Positions 55,901 through 64,000 of a stretch of 64,000 nucleotides of DNA are shown here, piece by piece. Origin of the DNA: Trichoplax adhaerens. Its lineage: Eukaryota > Placozoa > Uniplacotomia > Trichoplacea > Trichoplacidae. The stretch lies in assembly GCF_000150275.1 (NCBI RefSeq), contig NW_002060946.1:1051815-1115814 (forward strand). The letters run 5' to 3'. Below the pieces are notes generated by a model. That model was given only the letters and a program-made list of their open reading frames with translations, was not told where the DNA came from and did not search any database. Position numbers and translations under genes: made by a program. Numbering within the stretch: position 1 is the stretch's first letter; each line of letters opens with the position of its first letter.

Positions 55901-58900
55901 CACTCTAATTAGTTACGGAACGATGATTAAGGTAAGCCCATCGATGGCATTGAAATATCCTTGAATACTATCATAAAACGAAATATCAGTCGAGAAAGGT
56001 TTTCTTATACGCATATCTACTCTCAAATTGGCATCCTATTTAGGTCTTACCTTTACTCTCCCGACGAAGTGATGACATCATTCGAGAATTACTATCTTTT
56101 TTAGCTGCTATGCTCCTTGAGGGTAATAGTATGGCTCAAGCAAGTCTAGCGCAGTATTTTCTTGGCACTAGAGAAGAAAGTTTCTTTTTCGCTATTAAAG
56201 GACGTATGAATATGTCGATGGTTGCTACTAAAGAAAAGTAAGAGCAAATTCTAGCGATTAATTCGTTCAATATGGTAATCTTGTTGGGAAGAATTCAAAT
56301 AGCATAAATTGGTCTATACATTAAGTTAACTTAGACGTTTTGAAAATGATTATATATTATAACTAACGTTAGCCTATAGGAATATTTCCAGAGATGTATT
56401 ATAACCAATTTTAGGGCATAACTTAAAATAGTCCTACTGTAGTAATGATATCAAAATATGAGCAGCTAATTTAAAGATGCCGTAGTCGGTATAAAGTTTC
56501 CATTGCTTTGGATATTGCTAATATGCCTTAAGGAGAAAAGACTAAAGCTCAACTCTATCTATCTTAGGCGAGTTTTATTAGCTCAGCATAAAGCAAAAAT
56601 GGACGAAAAAATTCAGCAAGCTAAAAGCTTATCGAAAGCTGTCACAGCTGGTAAATCTGGAGGCAAGGTAAAGAGGACATTGGTGATAGTAGTTACTCTT
56701 TTATTTTCCTATTTTCTATTAGTCAATGTATTCACTAACTCTGAACACTTCTCTACCGATGAATCCTTTGGCAATGATCTTGTATTTACTCGTCTTTACT
56801 TTATTCATCAGAAATTGGTGGAAGGAATGACGCATGGTAAGCGTAAATCCAACGCCGTTGCTCCTTTGGCAAGAGTTATGAAATCAAGAAGCGAGAGTGA
56901 AGTATGTCGATTAATATAAGTAATATTGGTTACAATTTAGAGTAGAATTACATCTAATTATCATTTGAGATTATTATAGCAAATCTGTCCAACTTAATGA
57001 TGAACATTTCTTCACAGTCGCCATTGGATCAAGACGATAATGATGAAATCCCACACGTTAAGATCATGAAAAATGGAGAAAAACAAGTGAGTTAAAGTCT
57101 AATCAACGATTGCACGGACGATAGGCTGAATAGCTTGTTGTAATTTCGATAGCTTTCTACTAGGAATAAATTTGATATCTAATTCTGGAACTAAATCTAA
57201 ATTAATACAGAAATTAATATCTCAAAATTCGATATCACGATTCAGCCTGCCAATGGAGTCTGAAATCGAGGTATAGTAGAAAATTCCTGAATATGAATCC
57301 GTTTTACCAGCATCCACGATAAACTTTAATAGAACGCTAATAGTTGTAAAATTTTATCCATAGATGAAGAGCGTTGCTCAAGAATCTATCGAAGAGCAAT
57401 CAGAAAATGCCATACTCAATCTTTATAAGGATGATGGCTATATAGAATTAGTTTTACGAGTATTAGCATCGATGTGTGACGGGCAAAATACTACATTACA
57501 GGTGAAAAAATGCAATATCCATTTTTCCGTCAATATCCATTGACTTCTAACTTTGGTGTTATTTTACAACTCTGTTTCTATAGAATTATCTTCGAGAGCA
57601 GCTGGACAACATTAAATCCGTCAATTTAGTTGCTGAAACAGCGAAATACTTACATATGCTCTACGATAACATCAACTCTAACAATATATCACTGACAACG
57701 CAAATCTTTGTTACATTAATAGAATATTCAGCGGTAAATAAACTGTTCCTTATTGAGCTAGATAGAAGTGAAAATGGTTGTAATAACTACTGTTCTTGTT
57801 CGAGAAAATTGCAATTAGTGAATCCTCTACCTTATCATACTTTCATTTATCCATCGTTAACCTCATGCAATAACGAATTTTCTTGGATTATAGGGCTGCT
57901 TTGAAAATCATCCGGTTATTTATGATAGCAAAATAATTGATTGTATCAATTTCATTTTACGCGAATCATCATTTCATGGCTGCTCTGAAGAAGAAGTAAG
58001 CTAACTGAAGGGATTCTAGGGCTAAGAGATTAATTATTGATTTAAAGAGTATTTCATTAACAGATCTCAAAGCATGAGAGCATCAGTATAATTTGGAAAT
58101 TATTACGAATTAATCTAGAATTATTTATATATCGCGGATAATCCCGCTAGCACGGATAGCGTTTACTTATGGACTTGTACTTGCGTTTGCATTTAGATTT
58201 ATACTCTGAAGCAAGCTATTGTAAAGCTAGTAGCTTGCCTGATTGAAGATAACTGTAAGCAGTCCTTAATGATTGCAAGAGTAAGTAGAATGAGGGGTGG
58301 AATTGATTATGTTCTACCTTTCTTTATGCTAGCGATGCCATAGAGATCGTTAATGTTTTGATGCATATGCTTGTTTAGGAAATTAAAGAGACGATTGATG
58401 TAAATGCTGTTCTCGATGTAGCTACAGATTGCTATAGAAGACAGGTAATGATTAAGAAATTCGATCCTTCTTAAATGCCTTATCGCCAGCCAATTCACAG
58501 ACTTTTTTATTTTCATTTTAGCAAATGGCACAAGGGAAATTTAAAGATCTAGTCGTTGATGTTGGCTTTGGTTATTTTCACATCCTTATGCGTTTACGTG
58601 ATTTGGATGAAAATAAAGTAAACTTAGAAAGTAAGGCTGGAATAACTTGTTTGCTGCTCGTCGATGAAAGTCTAGGCCTAGTTACTCATTTATTTTTTTC
58701 CTTACTTGATATTGATAGCTATTATTGGTTGTGATTCATCTGTGCTACTCGACAAGACCAAAGAAAGAGAAAAAGGTCAGCATAGCAGAGAGAGAATGAT
58801 GCTCTGATATCAATGATCAAGAGTTATATTTCATTACCGTATAATCTAAAGCCCTTAAAAACCATTTGCAATTTCTAATGCTACAAGTTTCTCAACGTTC

Positions 58901-61900
58901 CTTTTAAAATTATGATAGATGAGAAATTTATTCGATGGAAAGCCATGGAATATTATCAATACAATTCATTATCCATTGAAATTTTACGTGAAGGAATCTT
59001 ACAGAAAGTTCATTTTCGAGTACTGGATAAGGTAGCGTAATTAGTTTAAAATTGATCTTTGTTCTATATCGCGGAAGGAGTAAAGTTCATCCACAATTAT
59101 GATTGATAGAAGACGATTCGAATAGTTTAATGCTTCTATTTAGAGATGAACCTAATACTCTGGCAAAGTTTTCTCATTTGTATTTCTAATTATGATAGGG
59201 AAAGTTAAGAGAAGGAGTCAAAGAAAAAGTAAAATGGAACGTTAATAGAACATCACCGAGCAATAAACTTCGAGATTTTGTCGATTGGTCGAAAGATATT
59301 CGAGAAAACATTCGATATCAAGTGAGTAAGATCATTCATAAAAGAGTTACGCACTAAAGAACAAAAACAGTATTCTAGAAGCATGAGAAATACTATATAT
59401 GCAGTATAATCTTTTCTTTTCTACTTAGAGAAAGTAAATCATTTATAACGCGGTTACAATGATTTAAGTTTAGCTGGCCTTCTGTAGGGCATGACCAGCT
59501 ATAAGACATTAGTTACATACAAGCTCGAAGAATACTGTGATTAGTGTTCGCCCCTAGTTCTTTTTCCAGCTACGGATAACTTATAACATGTTATGAATGA
59601 ATTACTGATTTCTGGAATGTATCTTTATCTTTCAGTCAAAAATTTTAAGTAACAAGATTGCAGCCTTTTTTGTTAAGAGAGCGTAAGTATCTGAAATTCA
59701 CGGATCAATTTATAAAGTAAACGAGGTGTCTGGTATTACTACGAAATAATTAGAGAATAGTTTGAGGTTCTGTCCTGGTGGACGTTAAAGTAGTAGCTTG
59801 TTATTGTCTCGATAGCTGTAGGGCACCGGATAGGTCTTCATTAAGGAAAGAAATTTCCATAATCATTTGTCATGACAACCTTTCATAAAATTTTGATCGC
59901 TATCTCAATAACAGCTTTCATTTGCTATTTGCTAATGTAATAGAGATGTAGCGAGTTAATCGATATGTTACGGCTAAAACCCGATCCGGCTATAATGCGT
60001 AATAGCCAACTACAGCCCGAATTAAGAGTACAATCTTCTGAATTTCGAGCTTAAGACGGCTATATAAGAGCCTATAAGTACAATGTTCACCATATCTAAT
60101 ATTACAGTAATATTCGCCTAGTGTTTATGCAGTTTATCAGATCTGTTCTAGTGAGAATTCAGGAAGAATACTTATCATCATACTTGAAATAGCCAATACG
60201 GTACCTAAAGTAAATCTTGGTTAGCTATCCTAACAATTTTCTACCCATTTCATTTGTTACAGAGATATTTTTACACTGGTTTTAAATATATTAACGCTAG
60301 CTATTAATATTCTAATGATTGTGGATTGGAGAGCAGCTGAATTTGGCGTTGCTAATCCGTATGTAGAAATATTATTAATCTCTATTTTATCCAACTAATT
60401 ATTTCAGAAATACTTCAAACTAGCGTATCGAATCAATTAGCGAAATATTTTTATCATTCATTAAGCGCAATTTAAATCAACATCTCGTAATTAAATTTTA
60501 TTCTATTCTGTCTAAACTCTAGTAATGCAACTTTATTTGCAAATCCTATACCCGTGGTTACCTTACCTATCTATAATATATTACTGTTTACGATGGGACC
60601 GCTGCATAGTGTGGCTTGTTTATTCATCATTATAAGCTATTTTCTATCAAATCAACCCAAATTACCTACAATTGATATTTGGGGATCAAGGTGACAAGAT
60701 ATTGCAGTCAAATTCTTCACATAACTCAAATATAAATGTTAAACTGTGCAGCTTATTCATTTTTGCTATCTTGGATCATAGGAAAAGAGAACAAGTTAAT
60801 ATTTTTGCCCCAGCCAAGCGGCAACGAACATCCTATTTAGAGCATAAATTTCTGAGCTTTAAAACCTTTTATTTATTGGTAAATTCATTTATCTACAAAT
60901 CTATATTTAAATAACTTGATATAAGTTAAAGCATTGTATCTAGCATCCTTCACCAGTTAATCAATTGATCTACACCACGTTATATCGATAGTAAAGTGAT
61001 CCACTTTAAGAAATTATAGCGTTTACCAGTCCTGTATGAATTGCTAATAATTCACGAGCCAATTCTGATAGTACAGTTGCTAAGAAATACCTAAATTTTT
61101 TGCTATTTGATCATTGTTTGTTTTAATTAGCTAACCTAAGGTTTCGTTTATGTCATGATGATTAGATATTGCTAGTCTTTTCTATCTTGGGCACTTGTTA
61201 TCGTGGCTACTTTTTTGCCTTGCATCTCTTACACACGGTGGCCAACAATAATCTCTTTAGTCGAATTATTAAATCTGTGACATTAAATGGTAAGATTTGT
61301 TTATATTTATTGCATTGATCTTCATTAATTGCCTCCTTAATTCGAATTAAATCATAACTAATAGAGTTATTATTCTAATTATGGAATTGGGTTGTGTAAT
61401 TGAGAGTTACAATTATGATGTTGAAATTATGAAATTTGCCTTAGTAACTAGAATTGGATCATAACAGGGGTAGTGTTTAATAATCTGATTGCTAAATTGG
61501 GTCATATAGTTGAATTAAGAATTTAGTTATCTATAATTTTCCTAATTTAGATTAAATCGTTATGATAGAGCTATTGAAATCAATCTAGCTATTAAGTCGA
61601 AACAGGAGAACTGGAATTAGCCAATTTTACCAGAAACAGCCTTCTTGATTGAAATTATTTTAACGGATGTACAAAATGATTCATCAGCTGTACTGAGTTC
61701 TTTAGTTTAAAAATGATCAGATTTACTTTTAGTTGTATCCTTAATTAGGATAAACATAGTATAGTATGTAGAATGGATGGTCTACAAGTCCCATTTAATC
61801 TTTTACATTACGCTCTATTTTATCTTTTAAATCTTAAAATATATTTATCCATATTTTAACTTGACATTTGGCGGTCTACTCATTATTAATACATTTAGCA

Positions 61901-63859
61901 GTCTACTCTTTGGTAATCCAGTTAATAGCCCTCAATTAAAATTATTTCATCCTTTCGTTTTAGGGAGATCACTGATCGTTGTCGGCATTTTGGGAGTGAT
62001 TATGATTTATATCTATTCAGTAATTGCTTTCGCTAGCTTTAGAGAATGGTTTGATAGCCAAGGTGGTCTATTTTGTGGAACCCTTGGACAATGTTTTGTA
62101 ACTGGTATAAGAGTTGGATTTCTTAGTGGTTTCCATGAGGTAAGTTGCCATTCACTTTTAAACTAGGATTATTAATAAGCTTATTACATCGAATTTCTTA
62201 ACCCGTAATCAACTTTTATCTAGAGTCGTTATAGTTGCATGCAATATTATATTAGATCACTAAGAAAAGATCTTTAACTTACAGTATCAATGAGTAATTA
62301 TTGGTCATAGAATCACAACCTTAAATATTTATTAGCCATCTACAAATAGTTTTTAGAACGAGATAAGGCTGTATATGTACATCTAGTAACACATTTCGAT
62401 TCAATATTCTTTGTATATACGTGCATACTCAATATCAATTCTCGCTATGTTATGGCTGTTAGGCGCTTGGTCCGACGAATCAAAAATTTGAATTCTATGC
62501 CTGGAAATTAGTATTTGATTTATCGTTTTACATCTTAGTCACGACTATTGGTTTAAACATCATCTTTGGTATCATCGTTGACACATTCTCAGAATTGCGG
62601 CAAGAAAAGGTAAAACCAGTCGAACGAGCAATTTAAAAGAGGATAACAGCTGTTTCATGAACTTCATTATTCTAAAATTAAACTCTAACTGCTACTATTT
62701 TGAGATATTAAACAAAATTGAGTTTGGCTTAACTTATAGCATTAGCATGTAAATCTTTTTCTCAGATAAATTAACATTTATCCCATTATCTTACCGTAGT
62801 ATCAAACAGAACATGATATGGAGACCTACTGTTTTATTTGTAGCAAGACAAACTACGAATTTGAACATTATGGAAAGGTAGTAATAGCATAAATTGCAAA
62901 ATTAATAATACCTGTAGATGAATTTATAGAAAGATATATGCGCTATTATTTCAGTTGTATGGCAAGCTAAATAAAGACCTACGTGTGTTTTCGAAATAGT
63001 CTCTTTTGCTAATTAACGTATGTCTTTCCCACAGGGATTTTATCATCATGTTAAACATGAGCATAATATGTGGGATTACCTCTACTTTTTCATCCATTTG
63101 GATGATGTTCGAAAGAATGACTATACCTATATTGAATTATATGTTCATGAATTGGTAAGTTGCCCATAAACTTGTCTAAATTGAAAAAAGCTGAAAAGAT
63201 TTCAAATCTAAACCTTAGTTAATTTTCCGTCTCGATCTTTTTTGAACTTCTCTCCTCGAGAGCAAAGTAACGTAATTAATACTTGTTAGATAATACAGTT
63301 GATGTTGTATGCTCTATACTGCATACTCGCACATCGACTTCTTCTAATAGCAGCAATAACGACGATATTTTAATAACCAATTATATCATAATGCAGATGG
63401 AGAAAGATCAATTAGAATTCTTTCCCTTGAATCAAGCCTTGACGCTACAAGATTTTAATACATCTCAAGAGCAGAAATTAGAAGATTTAGCTCTTAAAGT
63501 AGAAACTTTAATTAAGCGACAAGAAGAAAATGTACGTATACTAATAGAATGCCGCGTATTAAAATAAAATTACAAGATTTGTAGTTTTAATGGACACTTT
63601 CAATTAGACATGTAAAACTAGATACTGAGTACTGTATCGGCATTAGTGGAGACTCTTAGAAACTTATAAAGTGTGTTTCAATAATAATCTTTGCTCATGT
63701 TATACCCTAAATTAGGACTTGGTTAAGAAAATGGAGAACAAGCGGCGGAAAGAACAAGATTGGGAGCAGATGCATCGAGATATTGCTATTAATAACGGAC
63801 GTCAACGATCCAATACAGTTACCGGATTTAACGAATATGCTGCTGACGCTGAGGTTTAA
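38076..63859 (+). CDS. ITPR: Inositol 1,4,5-trisphosphate receptor homologue with altered filter and ligand site
   Basis: About 83 exons spread over 25.8 kb give roughly 2,540 aa (human ITPR1 about 2,700-2,760). Exon coordinates are given in the six block entries that follow. Order of domains: two N-terminal beta-trefoils, armadillo part of the ligand core, long helical solenoid, six-helix membrane region near the C-terminus, C-terminal CxxC...HxxxH zinc fold and coiled-coil. Family calls rest on many matches to human ITPR1 along the whole length, for example HRQKLMRN, LNHPGVDDDMKNAYCRFFLW-like segments, IIKSVTLNGRS, IFGIIVDTFSELRQEK and VKHEHNMWDYL. All exon junctions agree in phase except exon 58/59, which I could not reconcile. 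The pore and part of the IP3 site depart from consensus (see findings), so this may be a divergent paralogue rather than the canonical receptor. Start ATG at 38076, stop TAA at 63857-63859. Confidence 0.93.
44090..46547 (+). other. ITPR: ITPR exons 16-26: armadillo part of the IP3-binding core
   Basis: Exons 44090-44140, 44262-44336, 44535-44585, 44677-44757, 44948-44994, 45107-45172, 45682-45742, 45868-45923, 46088-46154, 46343-46412, 46504-46547 encode residues about 414-636. In CKHRQKLMRNLK the equivalents of K508 and R511 (rat ITPR1 numbering) are kept (about K493, R496), and R504 is replaced by Lys. In GDSRKNELYIA the equivalents of R568 and K569 are kept (about R537, K538, split over the exon 21/22 junction), and Y567 is Ser. 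NKIALTAAEMTTELIRDNRK matches the human DVLAEDTITALLHNNRK segment. Confidence 0.88.
47956..48285. repeat. Three tandem degenerate copies (about 110 bp) in ITPR intron 33
   Basis: Copies start near 47956, 48072 and 48181, each with an AGA(G/C)AATA head, a GATAAAATT(A/G)A(T)GTCAAAATAGGAATA middle and a TATACTTGTAAAATATTAA tail. Divergence is moderate (perhaps 20-25%). The array starts immediately after exon 33's donor site. Confidence 0.8.
50850..51075. repeat. Tandem duplication spanning the 3' splice site of ITPR exon 43
   Basis: The segments beginning CAGCAG at 50850 and 50970 are two copies of about 115 bp. Each contains AAAGTTATCGTAG/AACGTTGCCGTAG, a TTATATGGTCATTTTTTCTCTAG-like pyrimidine tract with AG, and the start of exon 43 (CTATCAGAYATTTTC). 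The real acceptor is at 51037; the upstream copy has an equivalent AG at 50925 followed by a decayed exon start. Confidence 0.8.
53891..53957. repeat. Isolated 67-nt hairpin in ITPR intron 51
   Basis: Arms of 29 nt (53891-53919 and 53929-53957) flank a 9-nt loop. TTTGATCGTTTATGAGT pairs perfectly over 17 bp; a symmetric 3-nt internal mismatch (CAA against CAA) follows, then 9 more pairs (TATCCAAGC). Pairing ends sharply at both outer bases. Length, loop and single internal bulge are those of a pre-miRNA-like stem; a minimal foldback insertion would look the same. Confidence 0.9.
54730..55144. repeat. Five tandem copies of a 3' splice site segment in ITPR intron 54
   Basis: Units of 81-97 bp repeat the pattern (A)ATTCTATGCCTTTA...TTCCTAAACATTGCT...AAATTAYTGCAG, then a short remnant resembling the start of exon 55 followed by CGTATTTACTTA. 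The AGs end at 54789, 54874, 54955, 55047 and 55144; only the last joins exon 55 in frame. Each upstream AG would lead to an early stop codon. Confidence 0.85.
55145..59321 (+). other. ITPR: ITPR exons 55-72: distal cytosolic domains
   Basis: Exons 55145-55220, 55349-55405, 55534-55609, 55721-55797, 55872-55931, 56044-56237, 56568-56667, 56812-56901, 57018-57086, 57211-57270, 57364-57501, 57584-57733, 57894-57995, 58212-58280, 58379-58444, 58522-58617, 58888-59031, 59199-59321. RELLSFLAAMLLEGNSMAQ matches human LLAIALLEGGNTTIQ; GKLREGVKEKVKW precedes the membrane region as KLRIYYTTER does in human. Exon 58 ends in phase 2 while the only sensible frame of exon 59 (PTEIIENTQNTL) needs phase 0, so a microexon or another donor is missing from this model. 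Exons 61-64 (Lys/Ser-rich) have weak homology and were accepted on frame and splice sites. Confidence 0.75.
59636..62609 (+). other. ITPR: ITPR exons 73-79: membrane domain and pore
   Basis: Exons 59636-59682, 60263-60358, 60523-60690, 60752-60878, 61166-61289, 61964-62139, 62463-62609. Hydrophobic segments: ADIFTLVLNILTLAINILMI (helix 1), PLHSVACLFIIISYFL (helix 2), ILLVFSILGTCYRGYFFALH leading into FSRIIKSVTLNG (helix 4), RSLIVVGILGVIMIYIYSVI (helix 5), SFYILVTTIGLNIIFGIIVD (helix 6). Exon 76, expected to hold helix 3, is unusually basic (DHRKREQ and AKRQR) and is the least secure exon. The pore loop reads CGTLGQCFVTGIRVGFLSGF, ending at 62139; vertebrates have GLRSGGGVGD at the aligned place. 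Confidence 0.82.
61330..61600. repeat. Weak two-copy duplication in ITPR intron 77
   Basis: CTTAATTCGAATTAAATCATAA plus AGAGTTATT (about 61335-61370) recurs as CCTAATTTAGATTAAATCGTTA plus AGAGCTATT (about 61547-61582). AAATTGGGT...TTGA blocks also recur between them. Low complexity makes this uncertain. Confidence 0.4.
62800..63859 (+). other. ITPR: ITPR exons 80-83: C-terminal zinc fold and coiled-coil tail
   Basis: Exons 62800-62877, 63035-63154, 63397-63531, 63716-63859. YCFICSKTNYEF followed by YHHVKHEHNMWDYL gives the CxxC...H...H zinc-binding linker that couples the cytosolic assembly to the pore in human ITPRs. Exon 82 (EFFPLNQALTLQDF, then a heptad-like KLEDLALKVETLIKRQEEN) corresponds to the human DWFPRMRAMSL plus coiled-coil. 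The acceptor of exon 82 may lie further left. The tail after the coiled-coil is charged (KKMENKRRKEQDWEQM) and ends NEYAADAEV. Confidence 0.85.
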
Positions 63860-64000
63860 TAACAAGTAGTCAACATCCATTTAAGTAAATGTGTATCATG
63901 CCTATGTATCTGTTATATGTGCTAAATGTGGAAGTAGCCAGGTTATTAAATTTTCCGTGTATCTCTCTTAGCCTATATGAAGAATGCTTTTATTAGTATA
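63860..64000. other. Start of ITPR 3' flank
   Basis: 141 bp after the ITPR stop codon. No AATAAA hexamer is seen before the window ends, so the transcript probably extends beyond it. Confidence 0.4.

Noticed and set aside
56503-56919. 138-codon frame with an apparent transmembrane helix
   Set aside because: It is ITPR exons 61 and 62 read through the intron between them (56668-56811); the helix is translated pyrimidine tract.

Overview
The window is nuclear DNA from an AT-rich, intron-rich animal. GT-AG introns are everywhere, the proteins read closely like vertebrate ones, and vertebrate exon structure survives in short introns. A placozoan (Trichoplax or Hoilungia) is the best guess from composition, compactness and gene content, but this is inference. 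Exons below were joined by eye, using splice dinucleotides, reading-frame phase and remembered human homologues; no transcript or alignment was available.

Seven protein-coding genes are supported. Left to right: a KDM6/UTX histone H3K27 demethylase on minus (6055-8793, no intron in the coding region); TAF9 of TFIID on plus (12951-15706, 5 exons); a C5orf34-family protein on minus (16426-19766, 7 exons); RAB6 on plus (21473-24370, 8 exons); RFC4 on minus (25418-29043, 14 exons); RIC8/synembryn on plus (29668-35549, 16 exons); and an inositol trisphosphate receptor (ITPR) homologue on plus (38076-63859, about 83 exons). The first six alternate in strand, giving three divergent pairs (KDM6/TAF9, C5orf34/RAB6, RFC4/RIC8) and two convergent ones. 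Bases 1-6054 and 35550-38075 hold no gene I can recognise. The proteins belong to unrelated housekeeping and signalling processes: chromatin, transcription initiation, Golgi traffic, DNA replication, G-alpha folding and ER calcium release. RIC8 and ITPR both touch G-protein/calcium signalling, but nothing here shows that they are linked.

The least explained signal is a family of short dyad-symmetric words built on GTACTGTAC / TACTGTACAGTA. They are packed into all three divergent intergenic regions (about 9.5-12.9, 20.3-21.3 and 29.1-29.6 kb) and sparse elsewhere. In the RFC4/RIC8 promoter they form part of an inverted repeat of about 360 nt lying wholly inside the 624 bp between the two start codons. 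Other notable points: the ITPR homologue lacks the GGGVGD selectivity filter and the RTTGR half of the IP3 site while keeping the rest of the architecture; two introns hold isolated pre-miRNA-sized hairpins; two ITPR introns hold tandem duplications that multiply the 3' splice site; and KDM6 is intronless in an otherwise intron-dense neighbourhood.
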